A stretch of 64,000 nucleotides of DNA from Salinivibrio kushneri (GCF_027286325.1 NZ_CP114588.1:992001-1056000), one strand, 5' to 3'; positions 28,838-39,637 are shown, counted from the stretch's first letter. Program-made: numbers and translations. The notes: generated from the sequence alone by a model not told the origin.

Positions 28838-29521
28838 ATGCCGACACAGGCGCCTGTAATTACAGTAGATGGCCCAAGTGGTGCAGGAAAAGGAACCTTA
28901 TGTATGCGGTTGGCGGAGACACTAGGCTGGCACCTGCTAGACTCTGGTGCCATTTATCGCGTATTGGCATTGGCGGCGATCCATCATGATGTGGACACCT
29001 CATCGGAAGAAGCCCTGGTTCCACTGGCGGCTAACCTAGACGTCCAATTTATCGCCGAGGGTGATCTGGTTAAGGTGATCCTCGAAGGGGAAGATGTGTC
29101 TGGCACCTTACGTACAGAGCAAGTGGGCAACCAAGCGTCAAAAGTCGCTGCGCTTCCTCGCGTTCGCGAAGCATTGCTACGCCGCCAACGTGCGTTTGTC
29201 GGTGAACCAGGCCTGATTGCTGACGGCCGTGATATGGGTACTGTGGTGTTCCCGCAAGCAGAGGCGAAAATCTTCCTGGATGCTAGCGCAGAAGAACGCG
29301 CGCGCCGACGCCAGCATCAGTTGCAAGGCAAGGGGGTTAATGTTACCTTTGACCGCCTTTTAAGCGAAATTCAAGAGCGTGATGATCGTGACCGCAATCG
29401 AGCGGTGGCACCATTGCGCCCCGCGTCAGATGCATTAGTGCTAGACTCAACGTCGTTATCAATCGACGAAGTGATTGCACAAGCACTGGCGTTTATTGAA
29501 AGCAAATTATCGGCTGCATAA
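28838..29521 (+). CDS. cmk: Cytidylate kinase
   Basis: Phosphorylates CMP and dCMP. The ATG at 28838 gives 227 residues (same as E. coli Cmk) with GGAG seven bases upstream; a GTG that overlaps this ribosome site was rejected. The P-loop is [10 protein letters not shown] near residues 11-20, with [18 protein letters not shown] and the LID region [14 protein letters not shown] all intact. It precedes rpsA by 102 bp, the conserved cmk-rpsA-ihfB order. Confidence 0.96.
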   Translation: MPTQAPVITVDGPSGAGKGTLCMRLAETLGWHLLDSGAIYRVLALAAIHHDVDTSSEEALVPLAANLDVQFIAEGDLVKVILEGEDVSGTLRTEQVGNQASKVAALPRVREALLRRQRAFVGEPGLIADGRDMGTVVFPQAEAKIFLDASAEERARRRQHQLQGKGVNVTFDRLLSEIQERDDRDRNRAVAPLRPASDALVLDSTSLSIDEVIAQALAFIESKLSAA

Positions 29522-29534
29522 GCAGTCTATAACC

Positions 29535-29594
29535 GTTAGCTGCAAGGATGATAGCTAACATATTTAACAACCCCATGCGGTAGGATACCCGTGG
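29535..29594 (+). promoter_or_regulatory. Structured rpsA leader with two AGGA-loop hairpins
   Basis: Hairpin 1 pairs GTTAGCT (29535-29541) with AGCTAAC (29553-29559), exposing AAGGA in the loop. Hairpin 2 pairs CCATGCGG with CCCGTGG (29573-29594, one bulge), exposing TAGGATA. An AT-rich single-stranded stretch precedes the ATG and no normal Shine-Dalgarno is present. This mirrors the E. coli rpsA initiation region, where GGA apical loops recruit ribosomes and S1 represses its own translation. Confidence 0.6.
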
Positions 29595-29623
29595 ACGTTT
29601 ATCAAATTGAAGATTTAAATATA

Positions 29624-31294
29624 ATGACTGAATCTTTTGCTCAACTCTTTGAAGAGTCTCTAAAAGAAATCGAAACTCGCCCAGGTTCTATTGTTAAGGG
29701 TACTGTTGTTGCTATCGAGAACGGTTTCGTTCTGGTTGACGCAGGCCTGAAATCTGAATCGTCTATTCCAGCTGACCAATTCAAGAACGCTGCTGGCGAA
29801 CTTGAAATTGAAATCGGCGGTGAAGTCGATGTAGCCCTGGACGCAGTGGAAGATGGTTTCGGTGAAACTCAGCTTTCTCGTGAGAAAGCGAAGCGTCACG
29901 AAGCTTGGATCCAGCTAGAGAAAGCGTACGAAGAAGCTGAAACCGTTAACGGTGTTATTAACGGTAAAGTGAAAGGTGGTTTCACCGTAGAACTGAACGG
30001 CATCCGTGCGTTCCTACCGGGTTCACTGGTTGACGTTCGTCCAGTACGTGACACTTCTCACCTGGAAGGCAAAGAGCTCGAGTTCAAAGTAATCAAGCTT
30101 GACCAGAAGCGCAACAACGTTGTTGTTTCTCGTCGTGCGGTTATCGAGTCAGAAAACAGCGTTGAGCGTGACGAGCTGCTAGCTTCTCTGCAAGAAGGCA
30201 TGGAAGTTAAAGGTATCGTTAAGAACCTGACTGACTACGGTGCGTTCGTTGATCTTGGCGGCGTTGACGGCCTGCTTCACATCACTGACATGGCGTGGAA
30301 GCGCGTTAAGCACCCATCAGAAATCGTTAATGTTGGTGACGAAATCAACGTTAAGGTTCTGAAGTTTGACCGTGAGCGTACTCGCGTATCACTAGGCCTG
30401 AAACAACTGGGTGAAGATCCATGGGTAGCAATCGCTAACCGTTACCCAGAAGGTCACAAGCTGACTGGCCGTGTAACTAACCTGACTGACTACGGCTGCT
30501 TCGTTGAAATCGAAGAAGGCGTTGAAGGTCTGGTACACGTGTCTGAAATGGACTGGACCAACAAAAACATCCACCCATCTAAAGTGGTTAACGTGGGTGA
30601 CGAAGTTGAAGTTATGGTTCTGGACATCGACGAAGAGCGTCGTCGCATCAGCCTTGGTCTGAAACAGTGTAAAGCCAACCCATGGCAGCAATTCGCTGAG
30701 ACTCAGAACAAAGGCGACCGTGTAACTGGTAAGATCAAGTCAATCACTGACTTCGGTATCTTCATCGGTCTAGACGGCGGCATCGACGGTCTGGTTCACT
30801 TGTCTGACATTTCTTGGAACGTGGCTGGCGAAGAAGCCGTTCGCGAATACAAGAAAGGTGACGAGATCTCAGCAGTGGTTCTTCAGGTTGACGCAGAGCG
30901 TGAGCGCATCTCACTTGGCATCAAGCAGATGGAAGAAGACCCATTCAACAACTACCTGGCAGCGAACAAGAAAGGTGCTATTGTTAACGGTACGGTAACG
31001 GCTGTTGACGCGAAAGGCGCAACTGTTGAGCTTGCAGACGGTGTTGAAGGTTACCTGCGTGCTTCTGAAGCTGCGCGTGACCGTGTTGAAGACGCGACTC
31101 AAGTACTTTCAGTTGGCGACAGTGTAGAAGCGAAGTTCACCGGCGTTGACCGTAAGAACCGCGTTCTGAACCTGTCTGTTCGTCTGAAAGACGAAGCTGA
31201 CGAGCAAGAAGCGATGGCTAGCCTGAACAAATCTGATGAAGGCGCTATCGGTAATGCTATGGCTGACGCGTTTAAAGCAGCGAAGAGCGAATAA
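29624..31294 (+). CDS. rpsA: 30S ribosomal protein S1
   Basis: RNA-binding ribosomal protein that unfolds structured mRNAs at the 30S platform. The ATG at 29624 gives 556 residues starting [21 protein letters not shown]; an open GTG 33 bases upstream lies in a leader hairpin and is rejected. Six S1 (OB-fold) domains are present at about 20-87, 105-171, 190-260, 275-347, 362-434 and 449-518, with repeated [25 protein letters not shown] cores. Codon use is strongly biased to preferred codons, as expected for a highly expressed gene. The leader suggests autoregulation. GAGGGGG/CCCCCTC after the stop forms a hairpin without a T run, so ihfB may be partly cotranscribed. Confidence 0.98.
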   Translation: MTESFAQLFEESLKEIETRPGSIVKGTVVAIENGFVLVDAGLKSESSIPADQFKNAAGELEIEIGGEVDVALDAVEDGFGETQLSREKAKRHEAWIQLEKAYEEAETVNGVINGKVKGGFTVELNGIRAFLPGSLVDVRPVRDTSHLEGKELEFKVIKLDQKRNNVVVSRRAVIESENSVERDELLASLQEGMEVKGIVKNLTDYGAFVDLGGVDGLLHITDMAWKRVKHPSEIVNVGDEINVKVLKFDRERTRVSLGLKQLGEDPWVAIANRYPEGHKLTGRVTNLTDYGCFVEIEEGVEGLVHVSEMDWTNKNIHPSKVVNVGDEVEVMVLDIDEERRRISLGLKQCKANPWQQFAETQNKGDRVTGKIKSITDFGIFIGLDGGIDGLVHLSDISWNVAGEEAVREYKKGDEISAVVLQVDAERERISLGIKQMEEDPFNNYLAANKKGAIVNGTVTAVDAKGATVELADGVEGYLRASEAARDRVEDATQVLSVGDSVEAKFTGVDRKNRVLNLSVRLKDEADEQEAMASLNKSDEGAIGNAMADAFKAAKSE

Positions 31295-31366
31295 TGTATA
31301 AGTTGAGGGGGAAATTTTCCCCCTCTGCATTTATACTGTTGAGAAACATACTAAAGCGGGGTGTCT

Positions 31367-31651
31367 ATGACCAAATCTGAGTTAATTGAAAGGCTCTGTA
31401 GTCAGCAAGCCCATCTATCTGCCAAGCAGGTAGAGGATGCTATCAAGGAAATCCTTGAGCATATGGCGACCACACTTGAAAGCGGTGATCGTATTGAAAT
31501 CCGTGGTTTTGGTAGTTTCTCACTCCATTATCGCGCGCCCCGAGTCGGGCGTAATCCTAAAACAGGGGAAAAAGTTGAGCTGGACGGCAAATATGTCCCT
31601 CACTTCAAACCTGGTAAGGAGCTTCGTGATCGCGTTAACATCTATGGTTAA
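31367..31651 (+). CDS. ihfB: Integration host factor beta subunit
   Basis: DNA-bending HU/IHF-family protein that pairs with IhfA. The ATG at 31367 gives 94 residues, the same length as E. coli IhfB, beginning [14 protein letters not shown]. The DNA-contacting arm [21 protein letters not shown] and the tail [14 protein letters not shown] are intact. It follows rpsA by 72 bp. IHF commonly assists sigma-54 promoters, such as that of the psp operon in this window. Confidence 0.97.
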   Translation: MTKSELIERLCSQQAHLSAKQVEDAIKEILEHMATTLESGDRIEIRGFGSFSLHYRAPRVGRNPKTGEKVELDGKYVPHFKPGKELRDRVNIYG

Positions 31652-31670
31652 GCGATAGACGCTGAAAAAA

Positions 31671-31699
31671 ACGGCATGCTGTAAGTATGCCGTTTTTTT
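31671..31699 (+). terminator. Rho-independent terminator after ihfB
   Basis: Stem ACGGCAT/ATGCCGT with a nine-base loop, A-rich upstream flank and seven T residues. The next 240 bp to lapA show no gene or clear signal. Confidence 0.9.
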
Positions 31700-31939
31700 A
31701 TGCCTATCGATCATAGCTTGCGTGGCGAATTTCCTGCATAATCATACCTTCTGTGTAAGATCTTGTACCCTCAACTAAAACCTTGCCGCTTGCCATCCTG
31801 CAAGTGAACAGCGTTAGCCAAGGGTGCATTAGTAACGTTTTGTTGTATCAAGCAAACGTTCACAGTGACAAGTGCCTCGCATCTTGTCGTTCTGCCATAA
31901 TTGAAGAGGCACTAGGCCTTTCGCAATGAGGGAATACTT

Positions 31940-32227
31940 GTGAAAATACTCGGCATTCTGTTTCTGGTGTTATGTTTTCTGATCACCTTGGCGCTGGGAG
32001 CGCAAAACCAAGATGTGGTCAACTTTAACTATTTAATCGCCCAAGGTGAGTTTCGCCTCTCTGTTATCTTGGGTATCGTCTTTGTCATTGGTTTTGGCAT
32101 CGGCTGGCTAGTCTGCGGTGCGTTATACCTGAAAGCGAGAGTGACCGCTCGAGGGCTACGTAAACAGGTGGATAAGCAACGCAAAGAACTTGATAAATTG
32201 CGCACGGACCCGCTTAAGGAACAATAA
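31940..32227 (+). CDS. lapA: Lipopolysaccharide assembly protein A
   Basis: 95-residue inner-membrane protein (YciS) with two transmembrane helices at about 4-22 and 40-62 and a basic, coiled cytoplasmic tail (VTARGLRKQVDKQRKELDKLR). LapA works with LapB in balancing lipopolysaccharide synthesis through LpxC turnover in enterobacteria. The start is a GTG at 31940 with GAGGGAA upstream. Only three bases separate it from lapB, so the two form an operon. Confidence 0.92.
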   Translation: MKILGILFLVLCFLITLALGAQNQDVVNFNYLIAQGEFRLSVILGIVFVIGFGIGWLVCGALYLKARVTARGLRKQVDKQRKELDKLRTDPLKEQ

Positions 32228-32230
32228 TTC

Positions 32231-33400
32231 ATGCTAGAGCTGTTGTTTCTGTTGCTTCCCATTGCCGCTGGTTACGGCTGGTATATGGGTAACAGGAATG
32301 CTCGTCATCGACGGCAAGAACAGTCACATCACTTGTCTCGTCAGTATGTGGCGGGGCTCAACCTGCTGCTGTCTGAACAATCAGATAAAGCGGTCGATCT
32401 GTTTATTGAGCTGCTTCAGGTCGACAATGAGACCATTGATACACACCTCGCCTTAGGCAACCTGTTTCGCTCTCGGGGTGAGGTCGATCGCGCTATTCGC
32501 ATTCACCAAAACCTGATTGCTAGACCCAATCTAACGCTTGATCAGCGCAACCTCGCGATGCAACAGCTGGCCAAAGACTATATGGTTGCTGGCTTTTTTG
32601 ATCGCGCAGAGAAGATATTTTCTGAACTGGTGGATGAGCCCGATTATCAAGAATTTGCCCTTCAGCAGTTGCTAGCCATCTTTCAGCAAACTCGCGAATG
32701 GGAAAACGCCATTGATACCGCAGCAAAGCTGGTCAAGATGGGCAAGCACAAGTTACGTAAAGACATTGCGCACTTTCATTGTGAGCTGGCGATGCAACAA
32801 CTCGCTGATGGCGATGAACACAAGGCACGGCAATGGTTACGTCGCGCCCTGTCGTATGATAAGAGCTGTGTGCGTGCTAGTTTGAAGTTGGCCAAGCTTG
32901 ATATCCAGCATGAAGACTACAAAGGGGCGATTAAGCAGCTAGAAAATATCCTTGAGCAGGATGCGGACTTTGTCAGTGAAGCGCTGCCTTTGCTGGCACA
33001 AAGCTATCGCGCATTAGGGCGAGAAATGCATCTGGTCCGGTTTTTAAAAGAGTGCATTGAAAAGAACGCTGGGGTCAGCGCAGAGCTGATGCTGTCAGAA
33101 GTGATTGGCAATAATGAAAATATCGCGATGGCGCAAAGTTTTCTCACTCGCCAGCTTACCCGCAATCCGACCATGCGCGGTTTCCACAAGTTGATGGAAT
33201 ACCATGTCGACCAAGCCGAAGAGGGCCGCGCGAAAACCAGTTTGAACACGCTAAAAGACTTGGTCGCTGAACAGATGAAGGTGAAACCGCATTACCGTTG
33301 TCGAAAATGTGGCTTCTCCACTCACGCGCTCTACTGGCAATGTCCGTCCTGCAAAAGCTGGGGGGCAATCAAGCCAATCCGAGGGCTTGATGGCGAATAA
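32231..33400 (+). CDS. lapB: Lipopolysaccharide assembly protein B
   Basis: YciM-type regulator that presents LpxC to the FtsH protease and coordinates lipopolysaccharide supply. 389 residues: an N-terminal membrane anchor (about 1-20), tetratricopeptide repeats over about 35-335, and a C-terminal rubredoxin-like metal knuckle with cysteines at 357, 360, 371 and 374 (CRKCG ... CPSC). All parts match E. coli LapB (389 residues). It follows lapA by 3 bp and precedes pyrF across a strong terminator, as in E. coli. Confidence 0.96.
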   Translation: MLELLFLLLPIAAGYGWYMGNRNARHRRQEQSHHLSRQYVAGLNLLLSEQSDKAVDLFIELLQVDNETIDTHLALGNLFRSRGEVDRAIRIHQNLIARPNLTLDQRNLAMQQLAKDYMVAGFFDRAEKIFSELVDEPDYQEFALQQLLAIFQQTREWENAIDTAAKLVKMGKHKLRKDIAHFHCELAMQQLADGDEHKARQWLRRALSYDKSCVRASLKLAKLDIQHEDYKGAIKQLENILEQDADFVSEALPLLAQSYRALGREMHLVRFLKECIEKNAGVSAELMLSEVIGNNENIAMAQSFLTRQLTRNPTMRGFHKLMEYHVDQAEEGRAKTSLNTLKDLVAEQMKVKPHYRCRKCGFSTHALYWQCPSCKSWGAIKPIRGLDGE

Positions 33401-33401
33401 T

Positions 33402-33429
33402 GGCGATGCATTGGCATCGCCGTTTTTTT
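33402..33429 (+). terminator. Rho-independent terminator after lapB
   Basis: Stem GGCGATGC/GCATCGCC with a four-base loop and seven T residues, starting directly after the lapB stop. Confidence 0.94.
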
Positions 33430-33488
33430 ATCTATCGTTGCGGTATTCACCGCTTAGCTGAACACTATATAAGGAACGAGGAGACAAC

Positions 33489-34187
33489 ATGCACGACCCA
33501 AAAGTCATCGTGGCACTCGATTACGCAGACATGAATCAAGCACTGGCCTTTGTGGATAAGATAGAGCCGGGCTCGTGTCGTTTAAAAGTGGGCAAAGAAA
33601 TGTTCACGCTATTTGGGCCGGCATTAGTTAAACAGCTGCACGCGCGGGGACACGAGGTGTTTCTTGACCTTAAATTTCATGATATCCCGAATACGTGTGC
33701 ACGTGCGGTTGCGGCGGCGGCGGAGTTAGGGGTCTGGATGGTCAATGTCCACGCTTCTGGTGGCGAGCGAATGATGGTTGCGGCACGTGAAGCTCTAGCT
33801 CCCTATGGCGGCAATCGCCCTTGGTTAATTGGCGTGACCGTACTGACCAGCATGACAGCAAACGATTTAGCGGACAGTGGTCTTTATACGTCACCACAAG
33901 CACAGGTACAGCGTCTAGCGGGCTTAACCAAACGGGCAGGCCTTGATGGAGTGGTGTGCTCTGCACATGAAGCTAGTCTATTGAAGGCCGAGTGTGGAGA
34001 TGGGTTTAAATTGATTACTCCGGGGATTCGTCCAGCCGGCAGTGACCAAGGCGATCAACGCCGCGTGATGACGCCAAAAGAAGCAGTGCAAGCGGGCTCT
34101 GACTATCTTGTGATTGGCCGGCCAGTGACACAGGCGGCCGATCCTGCCGCTGTGCTGGCAGCGATCAACCAATCATTAAATAGCTAA
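33489..34187 (+). CDS. pyrF: Orotidine 5'-phosphate decarboxylase
   Basis: Final step of UMP synthesis. 232 residues with the catalytic D60-x-K62 and D65 in [11 protein letters not shown], the substrate ligands D11 and K33, and a C-terminal [14 protein letters not shown] phosphate-binding loop. GAGGAG lies seven bases before the ATG. The family usual length is about 230-245. It is flanked by hairpins on both sides and is probably transcribed alone. Confidence 0.96.
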   Translation: MHDPKVIVALDYADMNQALAFVDKIEPGSCRLKVGKEMFTLFGPALVKQLHARGHEVFLDLKFHDIPNTCARAVAAAAELGVWMVNVHASGGERMMVAAREALAPYGGNRPWLIGVTVLTSMTANDLADSGLYTSPQAQVQRLAGLTKRAGLDGVVCSAHEASLLKAECGDGFKLITPGIRPAGSDQGDQRRVMTPKEAVQAGSDYLVIGRPVTQAADPAAVLAAINQSLNS

Positions 34188-34215
34188 TCGATTAAGGCGA
34201 TACGTTGCCATAAAC

Positions 34216-34240
34216 AAGAGCGGCTAACGGTGCCGCTCTT
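34216..34240. terminator. Hairpin between pyrF and sapF
   Basis: Perfect nine-base stem AAGAGCGGC/GCCGCTCTT with a seven-base loop between convergent genes. T tracts are poor on both sides, so its strength is uncertain. Confidence 0.65.
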
Positions 34241-34247
34241 AGTCAGG

Positions 34248-35063
34248 CTATGGCCGTGCGCCTGCTGATTTACGTGAGCGCCGGTCTAGGACAGGCGCGG
34301 TAAAATGACTGTCAATCAGCCTTTGCGTCAAACTATGTTGCGGGTTGGCAAAAATATCCGCGGTATTACCGGCCTCTACCACGTCACCTTTTTGCATCAC
34401 CATCAATTTATCGGTGACGTGTTTAATCACGCCCATATGCTGAGACACATAGACGTAAGACAACCCCATCTCATCTTGTAGCTCCAACAACAAGTTGATG
34501 ATTTGCGAGCGCATGGACATATCCAAGCCATTTAAGGCCTCATCAGCGACAATCACACTGGGTTGAAGAATTAAGGCTCGTGCAAGCGATACCCGTTGTT
34601 TTTGGCCAGTCGCCAGCATTTGCGGATAAAAGTAGGCGTGCTCGGGGAGCAGGCCCACGCGCAATAGGGTGTTCTTAATGCGTTTGCCGCGCTCTTGCGG
34701 AGTCATATTGGTGTTTCGCCGCAAGGGACCTTCTAAGATCTGGCCGATCTGATTGCGTGGGTTGAGCGAGGTATTCGGGTCTTGAAAGATCATCCGAATC
34801 AATTTACAGCGGGTTTGGTAGTCTTTGTAACGCAGCGTCTCGCCATTAACCCGGATTTGCCCTGCGGTCGGCTCGATAACACCCGCAATCATGCGTGCTA
34901 GGGTTGATTTCCCTGAGCCATTCTCGCCCACAAAGGCAATGGTTTCCCCAACATCCAATGAGAAAGACACCGGCTTCACCGCGTGGGTGACACGCTTTTT
35001 CAACCACCCAGTGCGGTGATGATAATCTTTGGTTAGCCCATCAATTTCAAGAAGAGCGGCCAT
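34248..35063 (-). CDS. sapF: Sap transporter ATP-binding subunit SapF
   Basis: ABC ATPase of the SapBCDF importer/exporter. The ATG at 35063 (271 residues, begins [14 protein letters not shown]) has GGAG eleven bases upstream; the longer frame would overlap sapD further without family support. Walker A is GENGSGKST at 46-54, Walker B VIVADEAL. The signature motif reads LATGQKQR instead of LSGGQ, a variation shared by the family (LAPGQ in E. coli). It overlaps sapD by 17 bp at the end of sapABCDF. The system is linked to antimicrobial peptide resistance in several genera and to putrescine export in E. coli. Confidence 0.94.
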   Translation of the reverse strand: MAALLEIDGLTKDYHHRTGWLKKRVTHAVKPVSFSLDVGETIAFVGENGSGKSTLARMIAGVIEPTAGQIRVNGETLRYKDYQTRCKLIRMIFQDPNTSLNPRNQIGQILEGPLRRNTNMTPQERGKRIKNTLLRVGLLPEHAYFYPQMLATGQKQRVSLARALILQPSVIVADEALNGLDMSMRSQIINLLLELQDEMGLSYVYVSQHMGVIKHVTDKLMVMQKGDVVEAGNTADIFANPQHSLTQRLIDSHFTAPVLDRRSRKSAGARP

Positions 35064-36054
35064 GCTTGTTCTCCATGTTGAGTGGGAAATGACAGGCAAA
35101 CTTATGATTTTTTACTTTTTGCGTGTGTGGGGTTTCCACACATTTACGCTGTGCATACGGGCAACGTGGGCCCAATCGACAGCCGATGGGCAGATGCTGT
35201 AGCGGTGGTATTGAGCCAGGCAAGGTTTCTAGCTTGCTCTTGTGGGGGATATCGCGACTAAAATCAGGCATCGTCCGTAGCAAGGCATCGGTATAAGGGT
35301 GATGCGGTGTGGTTAAAATTTGCTCGCGGTTACCCGATTCCACCGACTGGCCACAATACATCACGGTGATCCTGTCGGCCCAACGCGTCACCAAGGTCAG
35401 GTCATGACTAATCAGCAATATGGTGGTATTGGAGAGCTGATTGGTGCGACTCAGTAAACGGAATATCTGCGCCTGGGTAATGGGATCCAAATCATTCGTA
35501 GGTTCATCCGCAATCAATAGGCGAGGGCGGTTAGCGATCGCCATCGCAATCATCACTTTTTGACACTCGCCATCAGTAAGCTCATACGGATAGCTTTCCA
35601 TCACCCGCTTGTGATCCTTGATGCCCACTTTATGCAGCAAGGCAATCGAATGTTGTTTGCGCCAATTTAAGCGCTGCCACCAACTGCCCGAGAATGAAGC
35701 TGGCGGAATCGCTTCTTCGAGCTGATGACCCACTACTTCGGATGGGTCAAGACAGGTGGAGGGCTCTTGGAAAATCATCGCAATGTCTTTGCCGACCACA
35801 TGGCGACGCTCACGCGCGGGGAGCTCTAATAGGTCGATATTACCCAAGCGTAATCGGTCAGCGGTCACATGCCACTGGTCTTTGGTCACACCGCAAATGG
35901 CTTTAGCCACCAAGCTTTTGCCTGAGCCGGATTCCCCCACCAAACCACGAATCTCACCGTCATTGATGGTCAAACTCATACGATCGACGGCTTTCACCAT
36001 GCCTTGTGGGGTTTCTATTTCTATGGTCAGGTGTCGAATATCAAGTAACGGCAT
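35047..36054 (-). CDS. sapD: Sap transporter ATP-binding subunit SapD
   Basis: ABC ATPase of the oligopeptide-transporter type, 335 residues (E. coli 330). Walker A GESGSGKS near 40-47, signature [10 protein letters not shown] in place of LSGGQ, Walker [13 protein letters not shown]. The C-terminal oligopeptide-transporter domain has the cysteine pattern [15 protein letters not shown] ... ACHFPLNME typical of SapD. Its start codon overlaps the sapC stop by one base, and its end overlaps sapF. Confidence 0.95.
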   Translation of the reverse strand: MPLLDIRHLTIEIETPQGMVKAVDRMSLTINDGEIRGLVGESGSGKSLVAKAICGVTKDQWHVTADRLRLGNIDLLELPARERRHVVGKDIAMIFQEPSTCLDPSEVVGHQLEEAIPPASFSGSWWQRLNWRKQHSIALLHKVGIKDHKRVMESYPYELTDGECQKVMIAMAIANRPRLLIADEPTNDLDPITQAQIFRLLSRTNQLSNTTILLISHDLTLVTRWADRITVMYCGQSVESGNREQILTTPHHPYTDALLRTMPDFSRDIPHKSKLETLPGSIPPLQHLPIGCRLGPRCPYAQRKCVETPHTQKVKNHKFACHFPLNMENKHGRSS

Positions 36055-36941
36055 TATTCAGTTCCTGCATTGATGGCTTGGCTGATCCCCTCACCAACTA
36101 GGTTAACAACCAACACACTGAACGCAATCGCCATTCCGGGCAGAGTGACCGTCCACGGCGCAGTGAAAATCAGCTCGACAGAGTCTCCTAACATGGCACC
36201 CCATTCTGGCGCTGGTGGCTGTGCTCCAAGGCCTAGAAAGCCGAGTGCGGCCACATCGAGAATCGCCACCGAAATAGCGCGGGTAATTTCGGTACTCAGT
36301 ACCGTGACGATATTGGGCAGAATCGAATGGTAAAGCAGATAAAAATCATTGGCACCGTCCAAGCGCGCGGCAATGATATAGTCTTTTCCTATTTCATCAT
36401 GCACCGCGGTATACACCGCGCGAATGATACGTGGGATCAGTGACAGCCAAATAGCGAGCAACACCTGGGTTTCACCCACGCCTAAAAACGCCACCACGAT
36501 AATGGCCAACAATAATGATGGAATAGACAGGATACTATCTAGAATATGGTTTAATACACTCGATTTGAGCCCCTTGGTCATCCCGGCTAGCACGCCAATG
36601 GCGACCCCGATAAGTGACGCGGCCAATGCGGTCATCAGTGCATAACCAAAGGTGAGCCGAGAGCCGGCAATCAAGCGCGAGAGCATATCGCGGCTCAGAT
36701 CATCGGTACCTAAAAAGTACTCAATTTGTCCTGACTGTACCCAAGAGGGCGCCATCAGTAAGTGGCCGGTCTGATGCTGTGGGCTCCAAGGTGCCAATAA
36801 TGGCGCAAACAAGGCGACCAGGATGAGCCCGACTAAGCACCAAAAACCAATCACCGCAAGCTTATTACGACGAAACGCATTCCAAGTACGTTCGAATTGG
36901 GTAGGGATATGCTGTTCAACATAAACACTATTTGAGGGCAT
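36054..36941 (-). CDS. sapC: Sap transporter permease SapC
   Basis: Inner-membrane permease with an N-terminal helix (about 29-50) and five further helices in the BPD_transp_1 domain (about 95-290). The EAA loop is visible as [24 protein letters not shown] near 188-211. 295 residues, near E. coli SapC (296). It overlaps sapB by 14 bp and sapD by one base, indicating tight translational coupling within sapABCDF. Confidence 0.95.
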   Translation of the reverse strand: MPSNSVYVEQHIPTQFERTWNAFRRNKLAVIGFWCLVGLILVALFAPLLAPWSPQHQTGHLLMAPSWVQSGQIEYFLGTDDLSRDMLSRLIAGSRLTFGYALMTALAASLIGVAIGVLAGMTKGLKSSVLNHILDSILSIPSLLLAIIVVAFLGVGETQVLLAIWLSLIPRIIRAVYTAVHDEIGKDYIIAARLDGANDFYLLYHSILPNIVTVLSTEITRAISVAILDVAALGFLGLGAQPPAPEWGAMLGDSVELIFTAPWTVTLPGMAIAFSVLVVNLVGEGISQAINAGTE

Positions 36942-37890
36942 ACCATTTTTTCCTTACCAGCGGGTTCATAAAGGCTCCTAATACATCCGAGATGATATTA
37001 ATCAGTAACACAAAGCCACCAATAACCAAGACACCGCCTTGTACTGACACATAATCTTTAGCAATCAGAGTATCGAGGAGCCAGCGCCCGATCCCAGGCC
37101 AGTTAAATACCGACTCAACGATGATCACAAAGGTCACCATGGTGGAAACCAACAGGCCAAAGTTGGGAATGATGGGTGGAATGGCGTTTTTCATCCCGTG
37201 ACGAAGCACGATTTCCGTTTTTGATAGTCCCTTTGTCGCGGCGGCTTTGATGTAGTTTTGCCGCATCACATAGGCCATGGAGTCGCGCACCATTTTGATG
37301 ATCTCGGTGGTGGGCACCACGGCAAGCGTTAGGGTCGGTAATACCAGGTGGCGGATAATATCTGTTGCGACCTTGCCTTGTAGCGGTAAGTCTGACAACC
37401 ACAAATCCACCAGCGCAAAGCCGGAAATATGGGGGATCTCATACAAAAGGTTGTAGCGGCCTGATACTGGAAACCACTGTAAGTCGAGTGAGAACACCAT
37501 AATAAACAAAATGGCCAACCAGAATGTTGGGATAGAGAACACCACCAGCGCAAATGAAGAAATCACCTTATCTGCCGGCCCTTGGCTGCGGATCCCAGCA
37601 ATGGTGCCCAAAGGCACACCTACGACCAAACTGATAAAAAGCGCGGCAAAGCAAAGCTCCAAGGTCGCGGGCGCCACATGCGCCAGTGTCTCAACAACCG
37701 GCGAGCCATTGGCGGCTAAGCCGAGGTTTCCATCAAGTAATTGGCGAATGTAGTAAATCCAGCCTATCCAGTAATCGAATTGGTGCCAATTTGAATTGGG
37801 TGCCAGCAACATAATGTTGTAGGCGACCAAGGTGAGGATCACTAGGGTGATTAAGAATAAGTTGAGGCGTCGTAACGTATAAATCAGCAT
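36928..37890 (-). CDS. sapB: Sap transporter permease SapB
   Basis: DppB/OppB-type permease, 320 residues (E. coli SapB 321). N-terminal helix at about 9-30, five further helices, and an EAA loop NYIKAAATKGLSKTEIVLRHGMKNA near 213-237. GGGAG precedes the ATG, which lies 3 bp after the sapA stop codon. Confidence 0.95.
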   Translation of the reverse strand: MLIYTLRRLNLFLITLVILTLVAYNIMLLAPNSNWHQFDYWIGWIYYIRQLLDGNLGLAANGSPVVETLAHVAPATLELCFAALFISLVVGVPLGTIAGIRSQGPADKVISSFALVVFSIPTFWLAILFIMVFSLDLQWFPVSGRYNLLYEIPHISGFALVDLWLSDLPLQGKVATDIIRHLVLPTLTLAVVPTTEIIKMVRDSMAYVMRQNYIKAAATKGLSKTEIVLRHGMKNAIPPIIPNFGLLVSTMVTFVIIVESVFNWPGIGRWLLDTLIAKDYVSVQGGVLVIGGFVLLINIISDVLGAFMNPLVRKKWYALK

Positions 37891-37893
37891 AGG

Positions 37894-39513
37894 TTAGCGC
37901 TCCCGCGACACATCGGCGAAACTGTCGGCACCAAAGGGCGTCATTGTCAGTCCTGTCAGGCTAGCGTCACGCACTTGGTGCTGAATACCGTGGGCGAGCG
38001 GGATGACGGGCATGCGACGGTCGAGGATGGTTTGGGCTTCCTGATATAACGCCTTGCGCTCGGCTATCTTATCCGTGGCAATTGCCTGATTCAGCGTTTG
38101 GTCAAAAAAGCGGTTACACCAGTTTGAGATGTTCCAGCCAGTAAACTTCGCGTTGCAGGTAAGCAAAGGACGTAAGAAGGTATCAGGATCGCCATTATCG
38201 GCGACCCAGCCAGTTAACACCATATCGTGGCTGTCACCACCTTGACGAATGGACGTGCGATTGACGGTTTTCTCCGGAATGATATTGACGTCGATACCAA
38301 TTTCTCCCAAATCCGCTTGGATCAGTTCCGCGGTTTTACGTGGGCTGGGGTTAAACGCGGTGGGTTTAAGCGGCACGGTTAAGTCAACACTGAACCCATG
38401 TCGATACCCTGCTTTGGCAAGTAATGCCGCGGCCAATTTGGGGTCATGCTGGGTTTTTCGATTGGGATCATAGGCCCATGACATGGGTGGCAGTAAGCTG
38501 GTGGCAGGCGCGCCGGTGCCATAATAGACCGAACTGAGCAGCGCCCCTCGGTCAATGGCAAGATTAATCGCTTGACGCACTTCCACTTCCGAAAGCGCAG
38601 GATGACGAGTATTAAGCGCAATAAAAGCCACATTCATCCCTGTTTGCGACGACAAACTAAAGCGCTCATCGCCCACGACCACAGGCAGCTGGCTGGCAAC
38701 CGGGGAGGCCAGTACATCACACTCGCCGGTCAGCATTTTCGCAAGCGTCCCTGTGCCACGTGTTGAGACATCAAAGACTACTTGCTCCATGGGGGCAGGG
38801 CCTTGCCAGTACTGCCAATGGCGGCGTAGTCGAATAAACTCACGCGGCTGATACTCAGCTAAAGCAAACGGGCCGGTGCCAACTGGGTAGGTATCAAGTT
38901 GCTCGGGTTTGCCTTCATCCAGCAATTGGTTGCCATATTCTTTTGATAGGATCACTGAAAAGTTGGTGGCAAGGGTCGACAGAAAGGACACATCGGGTCG
39001 AGAAAGCGTGAATTGCACACGATAGGTATCAAGCGCTTTCACCTCGGTCACCAAGCCATCAAAGTCCATGCTATCGAACCATGGATATTGGCCACCAGAG
39101 AGGTGATGAAACGGGTGACGAGGGTCGATGAGGCGGCGGAAGGAAAACACCACATCGTCGGCGTTCAAGTAGCGTGATGGCGTAAACTTGGTGCTGCGGT
39201 GGAAAGCGACACCACGGCGAAGAGAGAAGGTGTAAGTTTTACCATCATCACTCACCTTCCAGCTTTTTGCTAGCATCGCCTCGGGTTGGTAGGTCTTCGG
39301 GTTCAGCCGTAGCAAACGATCATAAAGCTGACTCGACAAGGTATCAGCCGTGAGGCCGCCATCGGTCAACTGAGGATTAAAGGTGTTCGGCTGGCCAGGG
39401 CCACAAAACACAAAGCCACGATTGTCGGCCGCACGTTGATCGCTGGCAGCGTCACAACCTGCAAGGAGCAGACCACTCACCCCCAGGATCAAAAACTGGA
39501 AAAAAACGCGCAT
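37894..39513 (-). CDS. sapA: Sap transporter substrate-binding lipoprotein SapA
   Basis: Extracytoplasmic solute-binding protein of family 5. The ATG at 39513 gives 539 residues with a lipoprotein signal, MRVFFQFLILGVSGLLLAGC, so Cys20 would be lipidated; E. coli SapA instead has an ordinary signal peptide. A TTG 24 bases upstream is the alternative start. The SBP_bac_5 domain spans about 50-520 with YDRLLRLNPKTYQPEAMLAKSW near the N-terminus and GTGPFALAEY near 190-199. First gene of sapABCDF; the promoter lies in the 124-bp gap after pspF. Confidence 0.92.
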   Translation of the reverse strand: MRVFFQFLILGVSGLLLAGCDAASDQRAADNRGFVFCGPGQPNTFNPQLTDGGLTADTLSSQLYDRLLRLNPKTYQPEAMLAKSWKVSDDGKTYTFSLRRGVAFHRSTKFTPSRYLNADDVVFSFRRLIDPRHPFHHLSGGQYPWFDSMDFDGLVTEVKALDTYRVQFTLSRPDVSFLSTLATNFSVILSKEYGNQLLDEGKPEQLDTYPVGTGPFALAEYQPREFIRLRRHWQYWQGPAPMEQVVFDVSTRGTGTLAKMLTGECDVLASPVASQLPVVVGDERFSLSSQTGMNVAFIALNTRHPALSEVEVRQAINLAIDRGALLSSVYYGTGAPATSLLPPMSWAYDPNRKTQHDPKLAAALLAKAGYRHGFSVDLTVPLKPTAFNPSPRKTAELIQADLGEIGIDVNIIPEKTVNRTSIRQGGDSHDMVLTGWVADNGDPDTFLRPLLTCNAKFTGWNISNWCNRFFDQTLNQAIATDKIAERKALYQEAQTILDRRMPVIPLAHGIQHQVRDASLTGLTMTPFGADSFADVSRER

Positions 39514-39637
39514 AAACCAAGTAAAATCAGCTATCAAAGTAAACCCCGTAATCTACCACCGAAACGGCTTTACCACCAAGCAAAGTAGGGGCTATCTGGT
39601 GTTTCTTTGCATAAGGGGTGTACCTGTGTCCGTACAC

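Noticed and set aside
30000..30900. Repeated sequence blocks in rpsA as a repeat element
   Set aside because: They are the homologous S1 domains of ribosomal protein S1, not DNA repeats.
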